Shown here: piece after piece, positions 31,810 through 40,511 of the stretch
Layout: each line of letters begins with the position of its first letter
Position numbering within the stretch: the first letter of the stretch is position 1
Assembly (NCBI GenBank): GCA_937902805.1
Contig: CALEMB010000123.1
Span: 1-40,551, forward strand
DNA from: an uncultured Bacteroidales bacterium
GTDB taxonomy: Bacteria; Bacteroidota; Bacteroidia; Bacteroidales; F082
Direction: 5' to 3'
DNA length: 40,551 bases
The notes under the pieces: model-generated
What the model was told of the DNA's origin: nothing
The model's input: the letters and a program-made list of their open reading frames with translations, nothing else
The model's database searches: none
Position numbers and translations under genes: made by a program

Positions 31810-34800
31810 TTATTCCATTTCAATAGGTTCAATACCGTTGCTGTTGCTTACCTTAGGCTCTTTGCGTTCCACCTCGGCGAGTTTAACGCGGGCTTCTTGC
31901 TTCAGGTCGGCACCTTTGTAGTTGTCGATGACGCTACGGAGCGTTTCCTTGGCTTGGAAGTAATTCTCTTTGGCCACATACACATCAGCCAGCGCGATGA
32001 ACGACTTGGCGACCCAGTAGTCGTAGGCCGAGAAGTTGTCGGAGATGTCGAACACCTTATTCTCGGCTTCGTCGTATTTCTTCAGCTTGATGGAAGCTAC
32101 AGCAGAATAATAGGCACTCTCGGCACCATACACCGACTTGTCGTTGCGGGCGCTCTTGTCGAGTCTTTCGATAGCGGCTGTGTAATTGCCCTTCTCGAAG
32201 TACGACTTGCCCACGATATGGTTGACCTGGTTGACTTGCTCGTCGGTGAGGTCGCGCGACTGGCGCAGGCTCTCACCCATTTCGATGGCCTTGTCGTAGT
32301 TGCCCATGAAGAAGTTGCTCTTCATGCTGCCTTCGAGGGCTTCGAGGCGCTTGAGCGGTTCTTCTGTGATACGCGACAGGCGTTCGTAGTATTCACCAGC
32401 CTTGTGGTAGTTGCCCTTCTCGTATTCGATGCGGGCCATCTTCAACAAGGCATCATCGGTGTAATCGTTGTCGGGTTGCGACAATATATAATTAAGGTGT
32501 GTGATAATCTGTTCTTCCGTCCCCACCCTCTCGGCACATTCAAGGCCGTAGTAATTGGCCTTCAGCAGGTAGGCACCGTTGCGGAAGTTGTCGAAATAAT
32601 ACTGCAAGGCGGTCTGTGCCTTCTGGTACTGGCCGTCGAGGAAGAAATTCTCCGCATTGGCGAAGGCCAAAGAGTCTTGCTGTGTAACCTTCACCTGACC
32701 ACCGTTGGCGTTGACATAGCCGAAGTATTCATCCAACTTGTTCTGTTCCATATAGATGTTGCGGATGATGCTCAAAGCCTCGCGCGACTCATCGGTGTTG
32801 GGATAAGAGGCAACCAAGTTCTTCAAGCTGGCTAAGGCCTGGTCATATTGGTTGTTGTTGTAATAAATCATGCCAACCTTCATCATCGCTTGACGCGTGT
32901 AAGTCGAGCGCGGGCGGTCCTTGATGAGGCGATTGAAGCTGGAGATAGCCGAGCGCTTGTCGCCATGAACAAGATAGGTGTTGCCAATCTCAAACAGTGC
33001 CTGCTCGTAGTAGGGCGTGCTCGGATAGGTCTGTATCAGGTCATTCAGCATGTTGATCTTTTGGTTAGAACTGCCTTTGGCACCATAGCAGAGGCTCTGC
33101 TGGTAGATGGCATAGTCGGCGTTGCGCTTGCCGATGCGGGTGGCGAGGTCGTAATAGTTGATGGCTTTGTCGTAGCTGCGTTCCATGAAGAAGCAGTCGC
33201 CCAAACGGATGTAAGCATCGGTCTTGAGGTCGTTTTGTTGCCTATCGTCAGCGAGGCGGATGAAGTTCCTGAAACACTCGGCGGCGGCATCGTAGTCGGG
33301 CTTCTGATAGTAGATGTAGCCCAAGTCGTAGTCGGCAAGGAGATATTCCTGCAGGCTCGAAGCTGCCTTCATCTCCTTGAACTGCTTCAGATATTTGCCG
33401 GCATTCGAATAGTCACCCATCTGATACGCAGACTCTCCCATCCAGAAGCAAGCCTCAGCCTTGTTGGTTGCCGACTGCTTGCCGTTCATGATCTTGGAGA
33501 AATAGGTCTGAGCCTTGTCGTAGTAGCCTTTCTGGAAATTATCGATACCCGTGGAATACAACAAGTCGTTGTAAACCGTCTGCAATGTCGCACTTTTCTT
33601 CTTCATCGCTTCGAGGCGGTCGAGGGCTTCGTCATTCTCTTTTGCGTTGAGCAGCAGATAAATGGCCATCTCCTCAGCTTCGGCCTTACGTTCCGAGTTG
33701 GGATGCTCCGCAATGTAATGGTCGAGCAGCCCCACAGCCTCGTTGAAGGGGTCGGCACCTGGGATGAGGCTCAGGCGTGCATAATCAAACAGTGCCTCTT
33801 CGCTGAGTTCTGCGTCGAAATTGGCGGAATAGGCGTTATAGAAAGCGCTGCGGGCGTATTTCGGCTCGTCGGTCTTGGCATAACACGAACCCAGATAATA
33901 CGAGGCATATTGCGCGAGGATGTCGTTGTTGCCCGCCACCTTCTGCAAGTCGCTAATGGCGTCCTTGTAGTTGCCTTTCATCATCTTGCTGACGCCCATT
34001 TGGTAGTAGGCTTGACGCGAGATACCACGACTCAGGTTCCTCGTATAGATATCATAGTATTCCAGAGCCTTGTCATAGTTCTTTTGCTGGAAATAGGCGT
34101 CGGCGACAATCTGCGCCATCTCCGCCTTGCGTTTCTTGTCGGCCTTGCGGATGTAATCGGGTCCCTCCTCTATCACCGCCTGATAATTGCCTTTGAGGTA
34201 TTCGATTTGCATGATATACGACGGTACCACTTTGGCATAGTCCTTATGGTTGCGCAAGAGGCGGAAGTTGTCCAAAGCCTCGCTGTAGCGTTCCTTGACG
34301 TACTGGATGTGGGCGTAATAATAGCGTGCCGAGTCCTTGTACTTACCATCGTTCATCATCAGGCCGTGGAACAGCGGCATAGCCTTATCCAACTCGCCCG
34401 ACTGAAAATAGGCATAACCCATGTTGAACTGCATCTGCTGTGCCTCGTCGGTGGTCAGCGAGGTGGCATCCGTCTTTTCGTAAATGGCCAGCGCCTCCTT
34501 GTATTTCTTTTCCTTGAACAAGTTATTGGCATACAAGAAGTTGGCGTGTATCGCCCAAGTACTGCCCGGATTGTCATTCACAAACTGGACGACCTTAGCT
34601 GGACCATCGGCCTGTCCGAGATAAAGCGAACTGACCGCCTCGTAATACTGCGCGTCGACACAACGCTGCGATTTGGCATCAGCGGTTTGGGCGCGGTATT
34701 GGGTGAAGGCTGAAAGTGCGGCGCCATACTCTTGGTTTTGGAACGACAGCACACCCTCGTTGAAGAGGGCCTCGGGATCATAGTTTTCGATATGCTTTTG

Positions 34801-34869
34801 CGCTGATGCAGAGATGGTTAGTGCGAAGACCATTCCCAACATCAAGCCTAAAATATGTCGCGATTTCAT
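31810..34869 (-). CDS. Large periplasmic TPR-repeat protein
   Basis: A 1,019-residue protein with a signal peptide (cleavage near SASA-QK) followed by more than 20 tandem tetratricopeptide repeats over almost the whole length; repeated YxxGxYxxAixxFxxL signatures are clear (for example KGNYKDAISDLQKV, KGYYDKAQTYFSKI, KGNYTAAIERLDKS). It resembles the YbgF/BamD type of envelope TPR scaffold but is far larger. The likely function is a periplasmic or outer-membrane-associated protein scaffold. It precedes an outer-membrane barrel gene in an apparent operon. No enzymatic motif is present. Confidence 0.85.
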   Translation of the reverse strand: MKSRHILGLMLGMVFALTISASAQKHIENYDPEALFNEGVLSFQNQEYGAALSAFTQYRAQTADAKSQRCVDAQYYEAVSSLYLGQADGPAKVVQFVNDNPGSTWAIHANFLYANNLFKEKKYKEALAIYEKTDATSLTTDEAQQMQFNMGYAYFQSGELDKAMPLFHGLMMNDGKYKDSARYYYAHIQYVKERYSEALDNFRLLRNHKDYAKVVPSYIMQIEYLKGNYQAVIEEGPDYIRKADKKRKAEMAQIVADAYFQQKNYDKALEYYDIYTRNLSRGISRQAYYQMGVSKMMKGNYKDAISDLQKVAGNNDILAQYASYYLGSCYAKTDEPKYARSAFYNAYSANFDAELSEEALFDYARLSLIPGADPFNEAVGLLDHYIAEHPNSERKAEAEEMAIYLLLNAKENDEALDRLEAMKKKSATLQTVYNDLLYSTGIDNFQKGYYDKAQTYFSKIMNGKQSATNKAEACFWMGESAYQMGDYSNAGKYLKQFKEMKAASSLQEYLLADYDLGYIYYQKPDYDAAAECFRNFIRLADDRQQNDLKTDAYIRLGDCFFMERSYDKAINYYDLATRIGKRNADYAIYQQSLCYGAKGSSNQKINMLNDLIQTYPSTPYYEQALFEIGNTYLVHGDKRSAISSFNRLIKDRPRSTYTRQAMMKVGMIYYNNNQYDQALASLKNLVASYPNTDESREALSIIRNIYMEQNKLDEYFGYVNANGGQVKVTQQDSLAFANAENFFLDGQYQKAQTALQYYFDNFRNGAYLLKANYYGLECAERVGTEEQIITHLNYILSQPDNDYTDDALLKMARIEYEKGNYHKAGEYYERLSRITEEPLKRLEALEGSMKSNFFMGNYDKAIEMGESLRQSRDLTDEQVNQVNHIVGKSYFEKGNYTAAIERLDKSARNDKSVYGAESAYYSAVASIKLKKYDEAENKVFDISDNFSAYDYWVAKSFIALADVYVAKENYFQAKETLRSVIDNYKGADLKQEARVKLAEVERKEPKVSNSNGIEPIEME

Positions 34870-34985
34870 AGGTCAAAATTTTGGACGAAATTACATAATT
34901 CTCTCTTTGCTTCGACAAAATCTTCAAAATTCATGCCGAAGGCTAGATTGAAAACGAAATCCGAAAGGTTTTATTATCGGTTATG

Positions 34986-35015
34986 TTGAGCATAATAGAA
35001 AAAGCATTACTTTTG
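34986..35015 (+). promoter_or_regulatory. Promoter of the B12-riboswitch operon
   Basis: TTG (34986-34988), exact 19-bp spacer, TACTTTTG (35008-35015): the best -33/-7 match in the window. The start is predicted near 35020, directly ahead of the riboswitch. Confidence 0.75.
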
Positions 35016-35019
35016 CGCC

Positions 35020-35180
35020 CGATTTGTGGTGTCCCCTGCGGACTCAATAGGGAATCGGGTGTGAATCCCGGACAGTTCCCGCTGCTGTGATGGCCAATCG
35101 CCTGCCACTATGCCACTGAAAGCTCTGTCTTTCGGGAAGGCGGCAGAAGCGAGGCCTCAGTCAGAAGACCTGCCTCAAGT
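35020..35180 (+). ncRNA. Cobalamin (B12) riboswitch
   Basis: Conserved blocks occur in the canonical order: AATAGGGAA (35046-35054), GGTGTGAATCCC (35058-35069), CCCGCTGCTGTGA (35078-35090), GCCACTG (35112-35118), GGGAAGGCGGC (35134-35144) and the B12 box AGTCAGAAGACCTGCC (35159-35174). It lies in the sense strand between a strong promoter and the 1,553-aa surface protein gene, with ~150 nt of leader after the aptamer to serve as expression platform. In Bacteroidota such switches usually control B12 uptake (BtuB/BtuG) or B12-independent isozymes. Adenosyl- or other cobalamin preference cannot be judged. The platform was not resolved into a clear terminator or anti-Shine-Dalgarno. Confidence 0.93.
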
Positions 35181-35332
35181 CGCTGAACAAGGCTTCCGGG
35201 AATTGGAGCTGGGATTCTATATTTAAAAGGTATGCCCTACGCTTGGGTATTATCTTCATTTTAGGTATTCCAACATTTTTCCAGAGGTTTTGAGGTAATG
35301 AACTTAATGTCAAACCTTTAAACTTTTGTATT

Positions 35333-38300
35333 ATGTATTCAAAATTTTTTACACGATTGTTCCTATTGATAGGAATGATTGGAATGTTTTCGGCTTCAAC
35401 CTTGGCACAAGAGCGAAGCACAACCGTGGAAATCGGAACAGCAGAGGAATCCACTTTCCGTCTTCCTTGCACACCAGGCAACTGGTATTCTATATCAGAA
35501 CAAATTTACACTGCTGACGAAATCAACGCCGCAGGAGGCGGTCCTGGCACTATTACCAGCATTTCCTTCTACGGATACAACTCTTGGACCACATCTCCTG
35601 GAGAACGAACGTGGGACATTTATCTCGTCAACACAAACAAAAGCACTTTCTCCAGTGCATCGGATTGGGTTGGTGTCAATGCAAACCAAAAAGTGTTTAG
35701 CGGTACCATATCAATAATAAAGAACACATGGACGACGGTGCCCATCAGCACTTTTACATACGAAGGAGGCAATCTGCTTGTAGTGGTTGACGACAATTCA
35801 GGATCTTCCACTCAATCAAGCGGCCATGGCGGTTATGTTTTCAACACTGCATCTCACCAAAGCAATTGGGCAGCCAGTTCAGACGACATCAACCCTTCAA
35901 ATCCTAATATGACCTGCACGGCATGGGAAACGAAGAAGAACAACATAAGATTTGAGTTCGACCTTACACCCGTTTCATGCCCCGCACCCCAAAACCTTGT
36001 CGTTTCAGCCGTTTCCTCAAACTCTGCCACGCTGACATGGCAGGCCGGTGGCGATGAAACAGCATGGAATGTGCAATACAAAACTGCATCAAGCGGCAGT
36101 TGGAGCCAATCCGTCTCGGTCTCCTCTCCCATTTACACCATCCTCAACCTTACGACCAACACCGACTATCAAGCAAGAGTGCAAGCCGCCTGCAGTGGTG
36201 AGGAAAGCGGTTGGAGAACTGTTTCGTTTGCCACAGAATGTGAAGCTATTGACCTACCTTACTATTATAACTTCAGTGATGCCACTGTCAGTTCCACTGG
36301 TTCAATGCCTGATTGTTGGCATCGAATCAACGACGCCACAAATAGTAGTTACCAAGGCTATCCCCGGGTCAACGCTGATTACCACCACAACACATCGTCG
36401 CCCACCAGAAGCCTCTTGTTCAACTATTCCAGTTACATCCCCAACCAGATTGCCATTCTGCCCGTAATCAACGTGAATGATTACTCTCTGAACCAGTATC
36501 AAGTCGTTTTTTGGGTTCGTTCTGCCTCAAACAAAAAATTGCAAGTGGGCACCATGACCGATCCAAATAATGCCAGCACATTTAGACAAATTGGAGAAGT
36601 AACCACATCTGGTTCCAGCACGTCATGGCAAGAATACACGGTGCGTTTGGACAACAATACATATACTGAACAAGAAAAGTACATCGCCATTAAAAGCCCA
36701 ACAACAAACGCCTCTTCAGCCATCTATCTAGACGACATTGATGTGCAACTTATCCCATCTTGCGAAAAGCCTTACTCGCTCACCAAAAGTGATGAATACG
36801 CCCATGGTGCTACTATAGCATGGGCTGGAGGCAATGACAACTGGCAAATTGCCTACTCAACGACATCGAATTTCGACCCAGACGATTCGAACCAATGCAC
36901 CTATCTGGATGCACCCTCGAACCCCTATACCATCACAGGCCTTGCTCCTCAAACCACTTATTATATTCGTGTTCGTTCCAACTGCGGCGACAACAACTAC
37001 AGTTATTGGAACACGACACCCACCAATTTCAATTTCACCACCACCATTGCCTGCCCTGCTCCAACTGACTTGCACTGCACTTCCATCACGAATAATTCCG
37101 CCGCTTTGGCATGGACTAAAAGCGATGAAAGCCAAAACGACTTTACTGTAGCCTACTCGACAACCTCGGAGTTCGACCCTGAGACTGCCACACAATGCCA
37201 GTCCAATACCAACAGCTTGATTTTGACCGGATTGACTGAAGAGACCACCTATTATGCCAAAGTACGCGCCAACTGTGGAGGCGACGACGGCTCAAGCAAC
37301 TGGAGCAATCAATGCTCCTTCAAGCCTTCATCGGGCGGAGAGTTGGAGGTAAACCAAGGAACGAACACCAATTCATACGTTCCCGTTTATGGGAACCAGG
37401 TTCAGAATACTACACAAAGCCAATTCATCATCCCTTCCACAACCCTAAGCGATATTGCGGGATGTGTGATTTCAAAGATCACCTTCCACTACAGTAATAA
37501 TCTCGCAACTATCAATTGGGGCGAGGCTGAATTTGAAGTGTATGTGAAAGAAGTGGATGAAACGGTTTTTGCAAACAACGCAACATTTAATTGGGACGGT
37601 TTGATCAAAGTTTACACTGGCAAATTATCACCCAGCAACCGAACAATGGAAATCGAATTCGACAACCCATACGAATATTGCGGTGGCAACCTAAAAATTG
37701 GTGTCAAGCAAACAAAAAAAGGTTCGAAGAAATCTTGCACATGGTTAGGCATAAACACAACATATATTTCTTCTTTGGGAGGTTACAACACATTTGTATA
37801 CAGGCCAAAATTCCTTCCTTGGACCACCATCACATATACCACCAAGAGCGACCAAACCAACCAAACCAATGAATTGGCTGAGGGTTGGAATTGGTTCAGC
37901 ACATACATTGAGATGGATGGCGTGAATGGCCTCGATATGCTGAAAGAGAGTTTGAACGGCAACGGCTTGCAAATCAAGTCAAGAGTGGATGGTTATGTCG
38001 AATACGAAGACAACGAATGGGATGGTACATTGGATGGAATCACGAACGAGCAGATGTATATGATTCAAGTCAATGCTGCCTGTAGTGTGAATCTTAAAGG
38101 GAAAACGGCTCGTCCTGGTGAACACCCAATTACGGTTAATTCAGGTTGGAACTGGATAGGATTCCCGAACGAACAAGAATTGAATATAGGAGACGCCCTT
38201 TCTGATTTCACAGCAGAACCTGATGACCAAATCAAGGCTTTTAATGGCTACGCAGAATTTGATGGAGATGAATGGTCAGGAAGTTTGGAGACTTTGAAGC

Positions 38301-39994
38301 CAGGACAGGGTTTTATGCTCTATTCAAATAACACCGAGACGAACAGTTTGATATACCATGTGGGAAGGTCGATAGGCAACCAGCCTAATAGCGGCATGGT
38401 TAATCCAACATGTAACACACCGACACGAGCACAAGCACCGACTCATTGGACTCCCGTGACCATTGGTGACTTCAATATGACCTGCACAAGCATACTTGTC
38501 ATTGATGAGGTAGAGCAGCAGAACCTACAACTTGAAATTGGCGTGTTTGATCAAAACAACGTGTGCCGTGGTGCCATATTACCTAAAATAAAGAATTCAA
38601 CAGGCAAGTACATTTATTATCTCACAATATATGGCGAAGCAGACTATACATATACTTGCAAGGTCTTTGACCATGAGACTGGGCAAGAGCGTGTACTCAA
38701 CTTCGTCCCGAATCAGAACGACCCCATTGTTTTTGATGCCAATCACAGATATGGTTCTCCATCAAATCCTTATAATATCAACTTCACGAGTGCTTCTACC
38801 TTCACCAAGAACATCACAGCCTACACTCCTGACAGCAAGGATCACTACTACCTCATCGCCTCCCCCATCGGGACGGTGAGTCCTGAGAACGTGACAAACA
38901 TGCTCTCAAACAACTACGACCTCTACCGCTTCAACCAAAGCGCAACTGCCAACGACCAAGGTATTACGCTAGAATGGGAGAATTACAAGCAAGAAGGCGA
39001 CAACTATCACTTCAACCTTGAACTCGGCAAAGGCTATCTCTACTCCAACAGCGGAAACGGCAGCGAAGTACCCGTCACACTCACCTTCACCGGCACACCT
39101 ATCGAAAGCACGACACACAATATCACATTGGTCAAGGACAACAACGCTGAGTTTTCTGGCTGGAATCTCATCGGCAACCCCTTCGCCGAGCATGCCGCCT
39201 ACATCGGCCGTCCATTCTATGTGATGAATGAAAACGGCACGGAAATCCTGGCCCAGCCGGTCAGCCGTGGCATTGATCCCATGGAAGGCGTGTTTGTCAT
39301 CGCCACTGGAAACAACGAGCCTTTAACCTTCAGCACCACCGAGCCCACCAAGACAAGCAAAGCACTCATTCTTAACCTCAGCGGGCCTTCGGTCCTTAGA
39401 CAAAATCAAGACCTATGGACTGCCATCATCGACCGTGCCATCCTCAGCTTCGACGAAGGTCAACAGTTGCCCAAGTTCCAACTCAACGCAAACAGCACTA
39501 AAGTCTACATCTCAAAGGATAGTCAAGACTACGCCGTAGTATGCTGCGACAACATGGGCGAAATGCCCGTCAACTTCAAGGCTGCCCAAAACGGTTCTTA
39601 TTCCATCAACGTTAACACTGAAGGCACGAAGATGGCCTATCTTCACCTCATCGACAACATGACGGGAGCCGATGTCGACATGCTGCAAAGCACAAGCTAC
39701 TCGTTTGAGGCCAGGACAACGGACTATACCAGCCGTTTCAAGTTGGTGTTTGTTTCCAATGAAGACGACGCTTCGACAAGCTCAGCGACCTTTGCCTTCA
39801 ACAGCAACGGTAGCTGGGTCATCGCTAATGACGGCATAGCCACACTACAGGTGATTGACCTTAACGGACGCATCCTCAGCAGCCAGCAAATCGAAGGCTG
39901 TACCGAGACACATATCAACGCAGCCGCTGGCATTTACATGATTCGCCTCGTGAGTGGCAACGATATCAAAGTTCAAAAGATAGCAATCAAATAA
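35333..39994 (+). CDS. Giant T9SS-exported multidomain surface protein under B12-riboswitch control
   Basis: A 1,553-residue protein. Order: signal peptide (to about TLA-QE); N-terminal beta-sandwich (~30-210); FN3 (~215-300, CPAPQNL); a gingipain-type cleaved-adhesin/MAM-like domain (~303-475, ending YLDDIDVQL); two FN3 (~476-570 and ~573-660); a second beta-sandwich (~670-840); repeated GWNW domains (~847-1040, GWNWFST and GWNWIGF); further beta modules (~1060-1460, another WNLIGNPF near 1278); and a C-terminal T9SS sorting domain (~1480-1553, LQVIDLNGRILSS, ending VQKIAIK). No enzyme motif is seen; an adhesive or ligand-binding role is likely. The riboswitch implies repression by B12. A dispersed repeat at 39770-39790 lies in frame (DASTSSATF), just before the sorting domain. 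Confidence 0.88.
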   Translation: MYSKFFTRLFLLIGMIGMFSASTLAQERSTTVEIGTAEESTFRLPCTPGNWYSISEQIYTADEINAAGGGPGTITSISFYGYNSWTTSPGERTWDIYLVNTNKSTFSSASDWVGVNANQKVFSGTISIIKNTWTTVPISTFTYEGGNLLVVVDDNSGSSTQSSGHGGYVFNTASHQSNWAASSDDINPSNPNMTCTAWETKKNNIRFEFDLTPVSCPAPQNLVVSAVSSNSATLTWQAGGDETAWNVQYKTASSGSWSQSVSVSSPIYTILNLTTNTDYQARVQAACSGEESGWRTVSFATECEAIDLPYYYNFSDATVSSTGSMPDCWHRINDATNSSYQGYPRVNADYHHNTSSPTRSLLFNYSSYIPNQIAILPVINVNDYSLNQYQVVFWVRSASNKKLQVGTMTDPNNASTFRQIGEVTTSGSSTSWQEYTVRLDNNTYTEQEKYIAIKSPTTNASSAIYLDDIDVQLIPSCEKPYSLTKSDEYAHGATIAWAGGNDNWQIAYSTTSNFDPDDSNQCTYLDAPSNPYTITGLAPQTTYYIRVRSNCGDNNYSYWNTTPTNFNFTTTIACPAPTDLHCTSITNNSAALAWTKSDESQNDFTVAYSTTSEFDPETATQCQSNTNSLILTGLTEETTYYAKVRANCGGDDGSSNWSNQCSFKPSSGGELEVNQGTNTNSYVPVYGNQVQNTTQSQFIIPSTTLSDIAGCVISKITFHYSNNLATINWGEAEFEVYVKEVDETVFANNATFNWDGLIKVYTGKLSPSNRTMEIEFDNPYEYCGGNLKIGVKQTKKGSKKSCTWLGINTTYISSLGGYNTFVYRPKFLPWTTITYTTKSDQTNQTNELAEGWNWFSTYIEMDGVNGLDMLKESLNGNGLQIKSRVDGYVEYEDNEWDGTLDGITNEQMYMIQVNAACSVNLKGKTARPGEHPITVNSGWNWIGFPNEQELNIGDALSDFTAEPDDQIKAFNGYAEFDGDEWSGSLETLKPGQGFMLYSNNTETNSLIYHVGRSIGNQPNSGMVNPTCNTPTRAQAPTHWTPVTIGDFNMTCTSILVIDEVEQQNLQLEIGVFDQNNVCRGAILPKIKNSTGKYIYYLTIYGEADYTYTCKVFDHETGQERVLNFVPNQNDPIVFDANHRYGSPSNPYNINFTSASTFTKNITAYTPDSKDHYYLIASPIGTVSPENVTNMLSNNYDLYRFNQSATANDQGITLEWENYKQEGDNYHFNLELGKGYLYSNSGNGSEVPVTLTFTGTPIESTTHNITLVKDNNAEFSGWNLIGNPFAEHAAYIGRPFYVMNENGTEILAQPVSRGIDPMEGVFVIATGNNEPLTFSTTEPTKTSKALILNLSGPSVLRQNQDLWTAIIDRAILSFDEGQQLPKFQLNANSTKVYISKDSQDYAVVCCDNMGEMPVNFKAAQNGSYSINVNTEGTKMAYLHLIDNMTGADVDMLQSTSYSFEARTTDYTSRFKLVFVSNEDDASTSSATFAFNSNGSWVIANDGIATLQVIDLNGRILSSQQIEGCTETHINAAAGIYMIRLVSGNDIKVQKIAIK
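39770..39790 (+). repeat. Dispersed repeat variant inside the giant surface protein gene
   Basis: GCTTCGACAAGCTCAGCGACC is a variant of the TTCGACAGGCTCAGGGACC repeat found at 16318, 19178 and 25489. It is read in frame as ASTSSAT at the linker preceding the T9SS domain. Confidence 0.65.
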
Positions 39995-40007
39995 AGCCTA
40001 TAAAACG

Positions 40008-40295
40008 ATGAAAAAGACCATTATAATTCTCACCATCATCCTCGGCTTCAGTTTATCCGCCCTTGCCGACGGCGGCTTGTTCAATCGCGGGTACAACGCC
40101 AAGAACGGTGTTTCGGGTTACACCTATTTCAGCACCAAAGGTATAAATCTTAGGGAAGACGACCCTTTCAGTGCCCCCTTGTTGCCCGCTCACGGCGAGG
40201 ACACCAACCAGGATGCCCCTGTGGGCAGCGGCATCGCCATACTCATGGGCCTTGGAGCAACCTATTGGATGGCCAGAAAACGTAAAAAAGAGTAA
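40008..40295 (+). CDS. Small membrane-anchored protein downstream of the giant surface protein
   Basis: A 95-residue protein with an N-terminal signal peptide (cleavage near SALA-DG), a short polar middle and a C-terminal hydrophobic helix preceded by PVGSG and followed by the basic tail ARKRKKE. The end resembles a PxGSG-hydrophobic-basic sorting or membrane-anchor tail; family not identified. It starts 13 nt after the giant gene, so it belongs to the same riboswitch-controlled operon. A terminator closes the unit. Confidence 0.7.
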   Translation: MKKTIIILTIILGFSLSALADGGLFNRGYNAKNGVSGYTYFSTKGINLREDDPFSAPLLPAHGEDTNQDAPVGSGIAILMGLGATYWMARKRKKE

Positions 40296-40321
40296 AGACT
40301 CTTCCATTTTCATGTTGTTGT

Positions 40322-40354
40322 CCGGCGGCGGTCACGGCCGTCGCCGGCTTTTTA
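40322..40354 (+). terminator. Terminator of the riboswitch operon
   Basis: A GC-rich stem CCGGCGGCGG / GGCCGTCGCCGG (with a small mismatch) around TCAC, followed by CTTTTTAA. Confidence 0.75.
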
Positions 40355-40380
40355 AGCTTTGTAAACAAAAGTTCGTAATC

Positions 40381-40511
40381 GTGAAGAAACAATATCAAGC
40401 CGTTACGGCTGCTGAAGCCGTCAAAGTCATCAAGTCGGGCGACCATGTCCACATCAGTTCGGTGTCGAATGTGCCGCAATGCCTCGTCAAAGCCTTATGC
40501 GACAGAGATCG
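40381..40511 (+). CDS. Acetyl-CoA hydrolase / CoA-transferase family protein, 5' fragment
   Basis: Forty-three complete codons of a CoA-transferase-family N-terminus, starting at GTG 40381 (MKKQYQAV). The TAAEAVKVIKSGDHVHISSVSNVPQCLVKAL block fits the acetyl-CoA hydrolase/4-hydroxybutyrate CoA-transferase (Cat1-like) family, where the opening strand is usually followed by GxR-VH-SSVS. These enzymes move CoA between acetate or other acids. The frame appears to continue to 40533, but from 40512 the DNA is sequencing adapter, so only 40381-40511 is genomic. Confidence 0.75.

Larger units (their letters stand above)
34870..35332. other. 463-bp divergent region: TPR gene leader and B12 riboswitch leader
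   Basis: From left to right: a minus-strand leader for the TPR gene with no convincing consensus promoter (TAATTTCG is the nearest), the strong plus promoter, the cobalamin riboswitch, then ~150 bp of leader with a small imperfect hairpin around 35230-35255 and a chance 7-codon frame at 35298-35321. Confidence 0.7.

Noticed and set aside
32848..34713. 621-codon open frame antisense to the TPR gene
   Set aside because: It is the mirror of a clearly coding TPR gene with signal peptide and repeats; the antisense translation is low-complexity Val/Leu/His with no domain. Similar antisense frames at 31717-32835, 28905-29969, 27807-28814 and 14178-15272 were dropped for the same reason.
35298..35321. 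Seven-codon frame in the riboswitch leader (MNLMSNL)
   Set aside because: Too short and without a ribosome-binding signal; frames of this size are expected by chance.
1..40511. tRNA, rRNA, insertion-sequence or prophage genes
   Set aside because: Intergenic gaps were read on both strands; no cloverleaf, rRNA segment, transposase, integrase or phage structural gene was recognised.
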